The notes under the pieces were generated by a model. That model worked only from the letters and a program-made list of their open reading frames with translations, had not been told where the DNA came from and searched no databases. A stretch of 64,000 bases of DNA, taken from NCBI GenBank assembly GCA_017416685.1, contig JAFQBN010000001.1, forward strand, positions 1-64,000, in the 5' to 3' direction. The position numbers were made by a program, and so were the translations under genes. Source of the DNA: Oscillospiraceae bacterium (lineage in GTDB: Bacteria; Bacillota; Clostridia; Oscillospirales; Oscillospiraceae). How positions within the stretch are numbered: position 1 is the first letter of the stretch; every line of letters starts with the position of its first letter. Below, piece by piece: positions 51,971 to 61,019 of the stretch.

Positions 51971-53413
51971 TTAGTAGGCCACGCCCCAGTAGATCATGTG
52001 CTTGGCGGGCTTGCCGCAGCACACGCAGGTATCGGCAACCTTTTCCTGCACCAGAGGCATGCAGCGGGAGGACACACCGGCCCGCTCCTTCATCTGCAGC
52101 TCGCAGTCCAGCTCGCCGCACCACATGGTCTTGGCAAAGCCGCCCTGATTGTCGATGAAGTCCTTGACCTCGTCCACGGTCAGGCAGACCCGGGTGTTGT
52201 TCTCCAGATTGGCCTTGGCGCGGGCATACAGACCGTCGTGTACCTCGTCCAGGAGCTTGCACACAGTGGCCTCCAGCTCGGCCAGAGGGACAAAGACCTT
52301 CTCACCGCTGTCGCGGCGGCAGATGCAGCACTGACCCTGCTCCATATCCTTGGGACCGATCTCCACGCGCAGAGGCACGCCCTTCATCTCGTACTCGGCG
52401 GCCTTCCAGCCCATGGACTGGTCGGAGTCGTCGATGCCGGCGCGGACACCGGCGGCCATCAGGCGGTCATAGAGGCCACGGGCGGCGTCCAGCACGCCCT
52501 CCTTATGCTGGGCCACGGGGATGACCATGGCCTGAATGGGGGCGATGCGGGGGGGCAGCACCAGACCGTTGTTGTCGCCGTGGGTCATGATGATGCCGCC
52601 GATCATGCGGGTGGACACGCCCCAGCTGGTCTGATGGGGGTGATGCAGGGTGTTGTCCTTGCCGGTGTAGGTGATGTCGAAGGCCTTGGCAAAGCCGTCG
52701 CCGAAGTAGTGGGAGGTGCCGGACTGCAGCGCCTTCTTGTCGTGCATCATGCACTCCACGGTGTAGGTCTCCTCGGCGCCGTTGAACTTCTCCTTGTCGG
52801 TCTTGCGGCCCTTCACCACAGGCATGGCCAGCACGTTCTCAAGGAAGTCAGCGTAGATGTTGAGCATCTGCTCAGTCTCCTGACGGGCCTCCTCTTCGGT
52901 GGCGTGCATGGTGTGGCCCTCCTGCCACAGGAACTCGCGGTGGCGCAGGAAGGGGCGGGAAGTCTTTTCCCAGCGCAGCACGCTGCACCACTGGTTGTAC
53001 AGCTTGGGCAGGTCCCGGTGGGAGTGGATGACGTTCTTGAAATGCTCGCAGAACAGAGTTTCGGAAGTGGGGCGGATGCAGTAGCGCTCTTCCAGCTTCT
53101 CGCTGCCGCCGTAGGTGACCCAGGCGCACTCGGGGGCAAAGCCCTCCACGTGGTCCTTCTCCTTCTGCAGCAGGGACTCGGGGATCAGCATGGGCATGGA
53201 CACGTTCTGATGTCCGGTCTTCTTGAACATGTCGTCCAGAGTGCGCTGGATGTTCTCCCAAATGGCGTAGCCATAGGGACGGTAGATGAACATGCCCTTA
53301 ATGGAGGAGTAGTCGATCAGCTCCGCCTTCTTGCACACGTCGGTGTACCACTGGGTGAAGTCTACCTCCATATCGGTGATCTGTTCCACCTGCTTCTTGT
53401 TGTCCTTAGCCAT
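51971..53413 (-). CDS. proS: Prolyl-tRNA synthetase, archaeal/eukaryal-like short form
   Basis: 480 residues, class II synthetase. Motif 2 region [12 protein letters not shown] and [22 protein letters not shown], then [14 protein letters not shown], motif 3 [17 protein letters not shown], anticodon domain, and a C-terminal zinc-type segment (CICRRD, CVCCGK). It lacks the editing insertion of E. coli-type ProRS, the usual type 3 form in many clostridia. ATG 53413 with AAGGAC upstream. No T-box leader was found in the short upstream region. Confidence 0.96.
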   Translation of the reverse strand: MAKDNKKQVEQITDMEVDFTQWYTDVCKKAELIDYSSIKGMFIYRPYGYAIWENIQRTLDDMFKKTGHQNVSMPMLIPESLLQKEKDHVEGFAPECAWVTYGGSEKLEERYCIRPTSETLFCEHFKNVIHSHRDLPKLYNQWCSVLRWEKTSRPFLRHREFLWQEGHTMHATEEEARQETEQMLNIYADFLENVLAMPVVKGRKTDKEKFNGAEETYTVECMMHDKKALQSGTSHYFGDGFAKAFDITYTGKDNTLHHPHQTSWGVSTRMIGGIIMTHGDNNGLVLPPRIAPIQAMVIPVAQHKEGVLDAARGLYDRLMAAGVRAGIDDSDQSMGWKAAEYEMKGVPLRVEIGPKDMEQGQCCICRRDSGEKVFVPLAELEATVCKLLDEVHDGLYARAKANLENNTRVCLTVDEVKDFIDNQGGFAKTMWCGELDCELQMKERAGVSSRCMPLVQEKVADTCVCCGKPAKHMIYWGVAY

Positions 53414-53457
53414 ATTGATTCAGTCCTTTATATAAAAGTATATTTGCAGTAATCCTT

Positions 53458-53486
53458 ATTGTATAAATAGTAGAGCCAAAAGTCAA
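53458..53486 (-). promoter_or_regulatory. Promoter of proS
   Basis: Minus strand: TTGACT (53481-53486), 17-base spacer, TACAAT (53458-53463), about 45 bases before the start codon. Confidence 0.6.
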
Positions 53487-53519
53487 GGTTTCTGACCGTA
53501 TTCTGCAAAAATATCGCCC

Positions 53520-53548
53520 TTGCAATCTGATTTTATCCGTGATACAAT
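53520..53548 (+). promoter_or_regulatory. Promoter of the niaR-like gene
   Basis: TTGCAA (53520-53525), 17-base spacer, TACAAT (53543-53548), 37 bases before ATG 53586. Confidence 0.6.
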
Positions 53549-53585
53549 ATAATTAACGATATTAGATACAGGAAGAAGGCGCATT

Positions 53586-54098
53586 ATGGACGCACAAGAA
53601 AGAAGGCGCGGCGTAGCCAGATGTCTGGAGCAGGCCCGCGGGCCGGTCAGCGCAACCGCACTGGCAAAGGAGTTTGGTGTCAGCCGGCAGATCATCGTGG
53701 GTGATGTGGCACTGCTGCGTGCCGGCGGCATGGAAATCTCCGCTACACCCAGAGGGTACGTGCTGCCCGCCCCCACCACTGGAAAGAAGCACACCATTGC
53801 CTGCCGTCATACCGCCGCACAGATAGAGCAGGAGCTCAACGCCATCGTGGATCAGGGCTGCACCGTGCTGGATGTGATCGTGGAGCATCCCGTCTACGGC
53901 CAGATCACCGGTCCGCTGCAGATTTCCAGCCGATACGATGTGACGCAGTTCGTCGATCTCGTCACCCGGCAGGAGGCGGCTCCCCTTGCCGCCCTGACCG
54001 ACGGTATTCATCTGCACACCGTTCTCTGCCCCGACGATGGGGCCTTCACACGGGTGAAAGAGTCGCTGAAGCAGCTTGATATACTGCTGGAGGAGTAA
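53586..54098 (+). CDS. niaR: NiaR-like NAD-pathway repressor (HTH + 3H domain)
   Basis: 170 residues. N-terminal HTH_11 winged helix (SATALAKEFGVSRQIIVGDVALLRAGG), then the 3H domain with three conserved His regions: ACRHTA, VEHPVYG and GIHLHT. NiaR (YrxA) binds nicotinic acid and represses NAD synthesis or niacin uptake genes. None of those genes is adjacent, so it must act elsewhere. GGAAGAAGG upstream of ATG 53586. Confidence 0.92.
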   Translation: MDAQERRRGVARCLEQARGPVSATALAKEFGVSRQIIVGDVALLRAGGMEISATPRGYVLPAPTTGKKHTIACRHTAAQIEQELNAIVDQGCTVLDVIVEHPVYGQITGPLQISSRYDVTQFVDLVTRQEAAPLAALTDGIHLHTVLCPDDGAFTRVKESLKQLDILLEE

Positions 54099-54113
54099 TA
54101 TGGAGTAATATAC

Positions 54114-54143
54114 AAAAACGACCTGCCTTAGCAGGTCGTTTTT
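54114..54143 (+). terminator. Terminator after niaR
   Basis: AAAAACGACCTGC and GCAGGTCGTTTTT form a 13-bp stem with loop CTTA. Confidence 0.9.
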
Positions 54144-54178
54144 GCATAGGCGTTTTCGACAAAAAGCAACACTTTATA

Positions 54179-54208
54179 TTGACAGGGTATGTTGAAAAAC
54201 GATATAAT
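54179..54208 (+). promoter_or_regulatory. Promoter of the zinc-ribbon/DUF4234 gene set
   Basis: TTGACA (54179-54184), 18-base spacer, TATAAT (54203-54208), 41 bases before ATG 54250; both boxes match consensus. Confidence 0.7.
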
Positions 54209-54249
54209 GACATTGTCATTTTTTGACAATTTTCTAAGGGGGGAAACCT

Positions 54250-54741
54250 ATGAAGTATTGCAGCAACTGTGGAGCAGAGATCAACGAGGGCGCCGTGGTG
54301 TGCGTGAAGTGCGGCGCTGCCGTCCAGACCGCAGCTGCGCCTGTGGCTCCGCGCAAGACAAACAAGGGACTTGCCAAATTTATTTTCCTGTCCATTATCA
54401 CGCTGGGAATTTACAGTCTGGTCGTGATGTCGTCCCTGGGCAACGACATCAACGTCGTGGCCAGCCGTTATGACGGCAAGCGGACCATGCACTATTGCCT
54501 GCTGGCGTTCATTGTTTCGCCCATCACCCTCGGCATTGCCGGTATCGTCTGGTTCCACAAGATCTCCAACCGTATCGGCAGAGAGCTCAACCGCAGAGGG
54601 ATCGCATATAACCTGTCTGCGGCGGACTACTGGCTGTGGTACGTGATCGGCAGCATCATCATCGTCGGCCCGTTTATCTACCTCCACAAGCTGTTCAAGG
54701 CCGCCAACCTCATGTGCGCCGACTATAACCAGAAGGGATAA
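54250..54741 (+). CDS. Zinc-ribbon DUF4234-like membrane protein
   Basis: 163 residues. N-terminal zinc ribbon (YCSNCG...CVKCG, ~3-26), then three membrane helices with ITLGIYSLVVMSSLGNDINVV, the DUF4234 pattern. Function unknown. AAGGGGGG ribosome site. First of three small membrane-protein genes sharing one promoter. Confidence 0.85.
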   Translation: MKYCSNCGAEINEGAVVCVKCGAAVQTAAAPVAPRKTNKGLAKFIFLSIITLGIYSLVVMSSLGNDINVVASRYDGKRTMHYCLLAFIVSPITLGIAGIVWFHKISNRIGRELNRRGIAYNLSAADYWLWYVIGSIIIVGPFIYLHKLFKAANLMCADYNQKG

Positions 54742-54746
54742 TTCCT

Positions 54747-55088
54747 TTGGCGGTGACACGCGGTAAAAAGCGCAGGCTCATAGGGCTGGTGCTGATCGCG
54801 GCATACTTTGCCGCGGCATACAGTTTGCTGAGCTATTTTGGCATCACCTGTGTGTTTTTGGAGCTGTTCGGAATTCCGTGTCCCGGCTGTGGGATGACCC
54901 GGGCGCTCCGGGCTCTTGTCAGGCTGGACTTCCTGCAGGCGATACGGCACAACGTGATGATTTTCTTCATGCCGTACATTGCGGCATACGTGCTGTTTGA
55001 TTTCAGACATAAGGCACACATCGTACTATTGAAAATAATTGCTGGCATAGCAATTATAAATTGGCTTATCAAGCTACTATTCATTTAG
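54747..55088 (+). CDS. DUF2752-family membrane protein
   Basis: 113 residues with three hydrophobic stretches. The family motif IPCPGCGMTRALRAL is intact. TTG start at 54747, 5 bases after the previous stop, with AAGGG upstream; GTG 54753 is the alternative. Function unknown. The 3' end becomes A/T-rich. Confidence 0.85.
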   Translation: MAVTRGKKRRLIGLVLIAAYFAAAYSLLSYFGITCVFLELFGIPCPGCGMTRALRALVRLDFLQAIRHNVMIFFMPYIAAYVLFDFRHKAHIVLLKIIAGIAIINWLIKLLFI

Positions 55089-55099
55089 GAGGAAAAAGT

Positions 55100-55507
55100 A
55101 TGTATTGCAAGAATTGTGGTAACGAACTCAACGAGAACGCGGTGGCCTGCATGAGCTGTGGCTTCGCCAAGGGCGACGGCAGCAAGTTCTGCGCCAACTG
55201 CGGCAAGGAGATCAATCCCGGCGCCGCCATCTGCACCAACTGCGGCGCTGCGGTTACCGCCGCTAAGGTTGCCGTGGGCGGCGAGCAGAAGTCCAAGCTG
55301 GTGGCCGTGCTGCTGGCCTTCTTCCTGGGTTCCATCGGCATTCACGACTTCTATCTGGGCTATACCAAGTACGGCATCATTAAGATCGTGCTGACCGTCT
55401 GCACCGGCGTGGGCGGCGGTATCTGGGCTCTGATCGACTTCATCCGTCTGCTGGTCGGCTCTCTGGACAAGGACGCCAACGGCGTGGAGCTGAAGAAGGA
55501 ATTCTGA
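55100..55507 (+). CDS. Zinc-ribbon TM2-domain protein
   Basis: 135 residues. Two N-terminal zinc ribbons (YCKNCG/CMSCG and FCANCG/CTNCG, ~2-46), then a TM2 domain with two helices (VAVLLAFFLGSIGIHDFYLG, IIKIVLTVCTGVGGGIWALID). AGGAGGAAAA upstream of ATG 55100. Unknown function; ends the three-gene set. Confidence 0.9.
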   Translation: MYCKNCGNELNENAVACMSCGFAKGDGSKFCANCGKEINPGAAICTNCGAAVTAAKVAVGGEQKSKLVAVLLAFFLGSIGIHDFYLGYTKYGIIKIVLTVCTGVGGGIWALIDFIRLLVGSLDKDANGVELKKEF

Positions 55508-55531
55508 TTCCGCCTCTGATTTTGTACGCAC

Positions 55532-55566
55532 AAAGCCTCCGCACCCGTCAAGGGTGCGGAGGCTTT
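55532..55566 (+). terminator. Terminator after the TM2 gene
   Basis: AAAGCCTCCGCACCC pairs with GGGTGCGGAGGCTTT around loop GTCAA, with a further T and CTC. Confidence 0.9.
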
Positions 55567-55581
55567 TCTCGTCGATTCTGC

Positions 55582-55609
55582 TTGACAAATCGGGGAAGGG
55601 TGATACAAT
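55582..55609 (+). promoter_or_regulatory. Promoter of the PTS-EIIC-like gene
   Basis: TTGACA (55582-55587), 16-base spacer, TACAAT (55604-55609), 52 bases before ATG 55661. Confidence 0.6.
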
Positions 55610-55660
55610 ACCCATGAGATGTCAAGACACCTGTATAAACTATAGAAGAAAGGTGAGAAC

Positions 55661-56761
55661 ATGAAAGCATTTCTCAAACGCAAGAACATTGAAATTTCTC
55701 TCAGGCGCTACGGTATTGACGCGCTGGGGGCCATGGCACAGGGCCTGTTCTGCTCGCTGCTGATCGGCACGATCCTCAACACGCTGGGCAGTCAGTTCCA
55801 CATCGGCTTCCTCACGGCGACCATCATCGAGATCAACAAGGTGGGGTACACCATCGGCGGCCTTGCCTCGTTTATGAGCGGCGCGGCCATGGCGGTGGCC
55901 ATCGGCCACGCACTGAAAGCGCCGCCTCTGGTGCTGTATTCTCTGGCTACGGTTGGTCTTGCCTGCAACAGCCTGGGCGCGGCGGGCGGCCCGCTGGCCG
56001 TTCTGTTTGTGGCCATTATCGCCGCCGAGTGCGGCAAGGTGGTGTCCAAAGAGACCAAGGTGGATATTTTGGTCACCCCCATTGTCACCACGCTGGTCGG
56101 CATTGGTGCGGCGTGGGTCATCGCGCCCCCCATCGGAAAGGTGGCCAGCGCCTTTGGCGACGTCATTATGCGGGCCACGGAGCTGCAGCCCTTCCTGATG
56201 GGTATTGCGGTATCCGTGCTGGTGGGTATTGCGTTGACCCTGCCCATCTCCTCGGCGGCTATCTGCTCGGTGCTGGGACTTGTGGGCCTTGCCGGCGGTG
56301 CTGCCGTGGCGGGCTGCTGCGCCCACATGGTGGGTTTTGCGGTCATGTCTTTTAAGGAAAATCGCTGGGGCGGACTGGTCAGTCAGGGTCTTGGCACCTC
56401 CATGCTGCAGATGCCCAACCTGGTGCGCCACCCCCTGTGCTGGCTGCCCCCCATTCTGACCTCTGCCATTACGGGTCCTATCGCCACCTGCGTGTTCAAG
56501 CTGCAGATGAACGGCGCGCCCATCAACTCCGGTATGGGTACCTGCGGTCTGTGCGGCCCTATCGGTGTGTGGACTGGTTGGGTGGCTCCCGCTGAAAAGG
56601 CTCTGTCCCAGGGTGCGGTGGCTATCACTCCCGCCGCCATGGACTGGATCGGACTGGCCCTTGTGTGCATCGTGCTGCCCGCCGTGCTGTGCGGTATCTT
56701 CGGTTGGATCATGCGCAGGATCGGCTGGATCCACGACGGCGATCTGGCTCTGGCGCAGTAA
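55661..56761 (+). CDS. PTS_EIIC_2-type membrane protein
   Basis: 366 residues with about ten membrane helices. RRYGIDALGAMAQGLFCSLLIG and the Gly-rich ILTSAITGPIATCVFKLQMNG with a GMGTCGLCGPIG segment are typical of the PTS_EIIC_2 family. No EIIA or EIIB gene is adjacent, so sugar transport is unproven; family members may be small-molecule permeases or regulators. GAAAGGTGAG upstream. Confidence 0.85.
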   Translation: MKAFLKRKNIEISLRRYGIDALGAMAQGLFCSLLIGTILNTLGSQFHIGFLTATIIEINKVGYTIGGLASFMSGAAMAVAIGHALKAPPLVLYSLATVGLACNSLGAAGGPLAVLFVAIIAAECGKVVSKETKVDILVTPIVTTLVGIGAAWVIAPPIGKVASAFGDVIMRATELQPFLMGIAVSVLVGIALTLPISSAAICSVLGLVGLAGGAAVAGCCAHMVGFAVMSFKENRWGGLVSQGLGTSMLQMPNLVRHPLCWLPPILTSAITGPIATCVFKLQMNGAPINSGMGTCGLCGPIGVWTGWVAPAEKALSQGAVAITPAAMDWIGLALVCIVLPAVLCGIFGWIMRRIGWIHDGDLALAQ

Positions 56762-56768
56762 GGAACAT

Positions 56769-56806
56769 AAAAAACACCCGACAGCGGCTACTGTCGGGTG
56801 TTTTTT
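56769..56806. terminator. Bidirectional terminator, EIIC-like / VOC genes
   Basis: AAAACACCCGACAG and CTGTCGGGTGTTTT around loop CGGCTA, followed by TT on the plus strand and an A-run before it for the minus strand. Confidence 0.9.
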
Positions 56807-56816
56807 ATATGAGGGA

Positions 56817-57215
56817 TCACAGCACCTGGCTGAACTCCACGATCTCGGCGTTGGGACCTTCAATGTTGAAGAAACGCACACCCTTGGCCCAGAAGGGCAG
56901 AGACTGGATCTCATCCTCCAGAGGGGTGTGGCCGGCAGCCTTGACGGCGGCCCAGGCGGCCTCGATGTCGTCCACGTCCAGAGCGATGTGGGCGATGGCG
57001 CCGGCGTGACCCACGGCGCAGGGCTCGCCGGTGGACTGGTAGCTCTCGATGCAGACATTCTGCAGCTTCAGAAAGGCCACCTTGTCAGAGGGGATCTCGG
57101 TGGAGAAGGCGACTTCAAAACCGAGGGACTTGTAAAATTCGATGGTTTTTTCCAGATCGTTGGTGGGCAGGCCGATGTGCTGGAAACCGGTCACGTGAGC
57201 GGCAACAGCGTTCAT
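56817..57215 (-). CDS. VOC-family protein (glyoxalase I / dioxygenase fold)
   Basis: 132 residues, one two-module VOC unit. FQHIGLPTNDLEKTIEFYKSLGF and HIALDVDDIEAAW mark the two beta-alpha-beta-beta modules. Metal-ligand candidates are His14 (FQHIG), Glu57 (ESY), His76 (AHIAL) and Glu127 (AEIVEF). Probably a lactoylglutathione-lyase-like enzyme; the substrate is not clear in a thiol-poor anaerobe. AAAGGAG upstream. Confidence 0.88.
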   Translation of the reverse strand: MNAVAAHVTGFQHIGLPTNDLEKTIEFYKSLGFEVAFSTEIPSDKVAFLKLQNVCIESYQSTGEPCAVGHAGAIAHIALDVDDIEAAWAAVKAAGHTPLEDEIQSLPFWAKGVRFFNIEGPNAEIVEFSQVL

Positions 57216-57249
57216 GGGGCAGCACTCCTTTTTGTAAGATTTCCCCTAT

Positions 57250-57278
57250 ATTATACCTGCCCCGACACCGGTTTGCAA
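57250..57278 (-). promoter_or_regulatory. Promoter of the VOC gene
   Basis: Minus strand: TTGCAA (57273-57278), 17-base spacer, TATAAT (57250-57255), 35 bases before the start. Confidence 0.65.
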
Positions 57279-57314
57279 GGGGCGTTTTACTTTTGCACAT
57301 TACTGTAATAGCCC

Positions 57315-57343
57315 TTGACATATGGACGAGATACGATTAAAAT
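57315..57343 (+). promoter_or_regulatory. Promoter of rny
   Basis: TTGACA (57315-57320), 17-base spacer, TAAAAT (57338-57343), 110 bases before the gene. Confidence 0.65.
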
Positions 57344-57391
57344 ATTAAGCGGACAATTATGAAAAACGCGAAGGGCTTGTTTTTCACTTGT

Positions 57392-57420
57392 CGCAGGGCA
57401 GTTCCCTGCGGCTTTATTTT
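57392..57420 (+). terminator. Leader terminator/attenuator-like hairpin before rny
   Basis: CGCAGGG (57392-57398) and CCCTGCG (57404-57410) with loop CAGTT, then GCTTTATTTT. It sits between the rny promoter and start codon, so early termination could limit RNase Y expression. Confidence 0.6.
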
Positions 57421-57452
57421 CATTGTCTGAATACAGGAGGTGTTAACCCACG

Positions 57453-59009
57453 ATGAATGCATTTTTGCCCTACATTATCGGCATCGTCATTGGCGGTGTC
57501 GTGTTCGGTGCCATTGGTATCTTCATTGGCTGGACCCGCCGCAAGTCCGCGGCCGAGCGTGAGATCGGCTCTGCCGAGGATGAGGCCAAGCGAATCGTCA
57601 ACGATGCCTACAAAAGCGCCGAAAGCAAAAAGCGCGAAGCCCTGCTGGAAGCAAAGGAAGAAATTCACAAGGCCCGCAACGAGTACGAGCGGGAGGAAAA
57701 GGAGCGCCGCTCCGACCTGCAGAAGCAGGAGCGCCGCCTGCAGCAGAAAGAGGAAACTCTGGACCGCAAGACCGACAACATTGAGAAGAAGGAAGAACAG
57801 CTGACCGAAAAGATGGCCAAGCTGGATGCCGTTCAGGCCGAGACCGAGCAGATCAAGCGCAGCCAGCTGGAAATGCTGGAGCGTATCTCCGGCTACACCG
57901 CCGAGGAAGCCAAGAGCTACCTCATCACTCAGCTGGAAGCTGAAGTGACCCACGAGTCCGCCATGAAGGTCAAGGAGATCGAGTCCCGCTTCAAGGAGGA
58001 GGCCGACACCCGCGCCCGTGAGATCATCTCTCTGGCCATCCAGCGCTGCGCCGCCGACCACGTGGCCGAAGCGACCGTCTCCGTCGTCCCCCTGCCCAAC
58101 GACGAGATGAAGGGCCGCATCATTGGCCGCGAGGGCCGCAATATCCGCACCCTTGAAACCATGACCGGCGTTGACCTCATCATCGACGACACGCCGGAAG
58201 CCATCACCGTATCCTGCTTCGACCCCGTCCGCCGGGAGATCGCCCGACTGGCACTGGAGAAGCTGATTCTGGATGGCCGCATCCACCCTGCCCGCATCGA
58301 GGAGATGGTGGAGAAGGCCAAGCGCGAAGTGGATGCCACCATCAAGGCCGAGGGCGAGCGCGCCATCTTCGAGACCAACGTCCACGGCCTGCACCCCGAA
58401 CTGGTCAAGCTGCTGGGCCGCATGCGCTACCGCACCAGCTACGGGCAGAACGTGCTGAACCACTCTATCGAAGTTTCCCACGTGGCCGGCCTGCTGGCTG
58501 CCGAGATCGGCGCCGACGTGGCTCAGGCCAAGCGTGCGGGTCTGCTGCACGATCTGGGCAAGTCCATCGACCATGAGGTGGAGGGTTCCCACGTCCAGAT
58601 CGGTGTGGAGCTGGCCCGCAAGTACCGCGAGAACGAGCAGGTCATCCACGCCATTCAGGCCCACCACAACGATGTGGAGGCCAAGACCATCGTGGCCTGT
58701 CTGGTCCAGGCGGCTGATGCCATTTCCGCCGCCCGCCCCGGCGCCCGGCGCGAGAATTTGGAGAACTACATCAAGCGGCTGGAACAGCTGGAGGAGATCA
58801 CTTCCTCTTTCCACGGCGTGGAGAAGTCCTACGCCATCCAGGCCGGCCGCGAGGTGCGTATCATGATCAAGCCGGAGCTTGTCAACGAGGATCAGATGGT
58901 CCTGCTGGCCCGGGACATCGCCAAAAAGATCGAGGAAGAGATGGAATACCCCGGTCAGATCAAGGTCAACCTCATCCGGGAGACCAAGGCCGTGGAGTAC
59001 GCCAAGTAA
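57453..59009 (+). CDS. rny: Ribonuclease Y
   Basis: 518 residues, usual length. N-terminal membrane helix (~5-27), long charged coiled coil (~30-200), KH domain ([15 protein letters not shown], ~220-235) and HD domain with [13 protein letters not shown] and [12 protein letters not shown]. Membrane-bound endoribonuclease that starts mRNA decay in Firmicutes. CAGGAGG upstream of ATG 57453. Followed by ymdB, the conserved order. Confidence 0.97.
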   Translation: MNAFLPYIIGIVIGGVVFGAIGIFIGWTRRKSAAEREIGSAEDEAKRIVNDAYKSAESKKREALLEAKEEIHKARNEYEREEKERRSDLQKQERRLQQKEETLDRKTDNIEKKEEQLTEKMAKLDAVQAETEQIKRSQLEMLERISGYTAEEAKSYLITQLEAEVTHESAMKVKEIESRFKEEADTRAREIISLAIQRCAADHVAEATVSVVPLPNDEMKGRIIGREGRNIRTLETMTGVDLIIDDTPEAITVSCFDPVRREIARLALEKLILDGRIHPARIEEMVEKAKREVDATIKAEGERAIFETNVHGLHPELVKLLGRMRYRTSYGQNVLNHSIEVSHVAGLLAAEIGADVAQAKRAGLLHDLGKSIDHEVEGSHVQIGVELARKYRENEQVIHAIQAHHNDVEAKTIVACLVQAADAISAARPGARRENLENYIKRLEQLEEITSSFHGVEKSYAIQAGREVRIMIKPELVNEDQMVLLARDIAKKIEEEMEYPGQIKVNLIRETKAVEYAK

Positions 59010-59020
59010 ATCCGTACATC

Positions 59021-59057
59021 AAACCGCCCTGCAGAGTATTCTGCGGGGCGGTTTTTT
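59021..59057 (+). terminator. Terminator after rny
   Basis: AAACCGCCCTGCAGA and TCTGCGGGGCGGTTT around loop GTAT (one G-T pair), followed by TTT. Confidence 0.88.
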
Positions 59058-59067
59058 GCCCTTTGGA

Positions 59068-59096
59068 TTGTATTTTTTTGCAGGATAACGTATAAT
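59068..59096 (+). promoter_or_regulatory. Promoter of ymdB
   Basis: TTGTAT (59068-59073), 17-base spacer, TATAAT (59091-59096), 34 bases before GTG 59130. Confidence 0.6.
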
Positions 59097-59129
59097 GGTA
59101 GAAACAAGATTGCAAAGGGGGATTTTCCC

Positions 59130-59912
59130 GTGCTGTTGAATCTGCTGGCCGTGGGCGACGTGGTGGGCCAGTCCGGTCTTGACTTCCTGTGCCGTAAGCT
59201 GCGCAGCCTGAAAAAGGAATACGACGTGCATTTTACCGTGGTCAACGGCGAGAACGCCGCCGGCGTGGGCGTGCTGCCCCGACAGGTGGAGGACATCTAC
59301 GCCGCCGGAGCAGACGTGGTCACCCTTGGTAACCACACCTGGAACAAAATGCAGATCGCCGACCGGCTGGACACCGACCCCTACCTGCTGCGCCCGGCCA
59401 ACTACCCGGGCAAGCTGCCCGGGCGGGGCGTTGGTGTGTACGATGGTCCCCGGGGACTGCGCATCGCCGTTATGAACCTGATGGGGCGGCTGCACCTGAA
59501 CAGCAATCTGGACAGTCCCTTCGCCGCGGCGGACCGGATGCTGGCCGGCTGTGATGCGGACATTGTGGTGTGCGACTTCCACGCCGAGATCACCAGCGAA
59601 AAAGGCGCCATGGCGTGGTATCTGGACGGAAAGGTGCAGGCCCTGTGGGGTACTCACACCCATGTCCCCACTGCCGATACGCAGGTTTTGCCCAAGGGAC
59701 TGGGTTTTGTTACCGATCTGGGCATGACCGGCCCGGCCCGGTCCGTGCTGGGCGTGCGGCCGGAGGACTCCATCAACCTGTTTTTGGGCGGAATTCCCCG
59801 CCGGTTTGAGCAGGCCCCCGGTCCCTGCCGGCTGGATGCATGCCTGTTCACCATCGATACCGATACGAAACAATGCGTGACTGTGCGCCGTGTGGACGTG
59901 CAGGAGACTTGA
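59130..59912 (+). CDS. ymdB: YmdB-family metallophosphoesterase
   Basis: 260 residues. LAVGDVVGQSG, VVNGENAAGVGVL, VVTLGNHTW, DFHAEITSEK and GTHTHVPTADTQ are the metal ligands of the YmdB (TIGR00282) 2',3'-cyclic nucleotide phosphodiesterase. In Bacillus it influences RNase Y-dependent RNA turnover and biofilm or sporulation choice. GTG start with AAAGGGGG upstream. Confidence 0.95.
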   Translation: MLLNLLAVGDVVGQSGLDFLCRKLRSLKKEYDVHFTVVNGENAAGVGVLPRQVEDIYAAGADVVTLGNHTWNKMQIADRLDTDPYLLRPANYPGKLPGRGVGVYDGPRGLRIAVMNLMGRLHLNSNLDSPFAAADRMLAGCDADIVVCDFHAEITSEKGAMAWYLDGKVQALWGTHTHVPTADTQVLPKGLGFVTDLGMTGPARSVLGVRPEDSINLFLGGIPRRFEQAPGPCRLDACLFTIDTDTKQCVTVRRVDVQET

Positions 59913-59930
59913 GAAAGGGGGCGTGTCCCC

Positions 59931-61019
59931 GTGCTGAAGATATTACATGCTGCCGACCTGCATCTGGACAGTCCCTTTGCGGGCCTGTCCCCGGAGCGGG
60001 CGGCCCAGCGTCGGGCGGAGCAGCGCGAACTGGTGCGCGGCCTTGTGGATCTGGCGGCCCGGGAGCAGGTGGATCTGGTCCTGCTGGCAGGCGATCTGTT
60101 CGACAGCGGCCGGATCTACCGGGATACTGCCCGGGAACTGGCGGAGGACCTGAGCCGCATCGAGGCACCGGTGTTTATCGCCCCGGGCAACCACGATCCC
60201 TTTGACGGGGCATCCCCCTATGCGCTGCCCATCTGGCCGTCCAACGTGCATATTTTTTCCTCTGCGACGGTCCAAAAGATGGAGCTGCCGGAACTCAACT
60301 GTGTGGTTTACGGCGCGGCGTTCCTGTCCGAGCGGCAGGACCAGTCGCCCCTGACCGGCTTCCGCGCCCCGGAGGATGGGCGCATTCATTTGATGGTTCT
60401 CCACGCCAATACCGAGGGGGCGGGGTACGCACCCATTACCGCAGCGCAGATCGCCGACAGCGGATTGGACTATCTGGCTCTGGGTCACATCCATCGCACG
60501 GGCGGTTTGCAGCGCAGCGCAAACACCTGCTGGGCCTATCCCGGCTGCCCCGAGGGCCGCGGCTTCGACGAGGCGGGCGATAAGGGCGCTCTGATCGTCC
60601 GGGTGGACAAGGGCGACGCGCAGGCGGACTTCGTGTCCCTGTGCCGGCGGCGCTATGAGATTTTGAACGTAGACCTGACCGCAGTCACCGATCCCGTGGC
60701 TGCGGTGCTGGCGGCATTGCCCGCCGATGCCGCCCGGAATATTTTCCGGGTGCGGCTGACCGGCCGCTATGAGATGGATACCGCCGCCCTGACCGCCGTG
60801 GAACGAGCGGTGGAAGAGCGGGTCTGGGCGGCGCAGGTGCAGGACCGCACCCGTCCGCCGGAGGACCTGTGGGCCCGGGCGGGGGAGGACAACCTGACCG
60901 GCCTGTTCCTGCAGGCTATGGCCAAGGCGTGTGAGCAAAACCCCGAAGACGGGCAGCTGCAGCTGGCAGTGCGCTTCGGACTTGCCGCGCTGGAAAACGG
61001 GGAGGATGTGGCGCCATGA
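59931..61019 (+). CDS. SbcD/YhaO-like DNA exonuclease, metallophosphoesterase
   Basis: 362 residues. ILHAADLHLDSPF, LVLLAGDLFDSG, APGNHDPFDG, MVLHANTEG and ALGHIHRTGG give the five metallophosphoesterase motifs of Mre11/SbcD nucleases. GTG 59931 follows GAAAGGGGG. Overlaps the ATPase gene by 4 bases; together they likely form a DNA-end processing complex. Confidence 0.92.
   Translation: MLKILHAADLHLDSPFAGLSPERAAQRRAEQRELVRGLVDLAAREQVDLVLLAGDLFDSGRIYRDTARELAEDLSRIEAPVFIAPGNHDPFDGASPYALPIWPSNVHIFSSATVQKMELPELNCVVYGAAFLSERQDQSPLTGFRAPEDGRIHLMVLHANTEGAGYAPITAAQIADSGLDYLALGHIHRTGGLQRSANTCWAYPGCPEGRGFDEAGDKGALIVRVDKGDAQADFVSLCRRRYEILNVDLTAVTDPVAAVLAALPADAARNIFRVRLTGRYEMDTAALTAVERAVEERVWAAQVQDRTRPPEDLWARAGEDNLTGLFLQAMAKACEQNPEDGQLQLAVRFGLAALENGEDVAP

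Noticed and set aside
51899..53452. Long plus-strand open frame opposite proS
   Set aside because: The minus strand encodes a full prolyl-tRNA synthetase with all class II motifs; the plus frame is low-complexity shadow sequence.
53414..53585. T-box leader for proS
   Set aside because: The region is under 180 bases, shared by two divergent promoters, and shows no T-box consensus or specifier stem.
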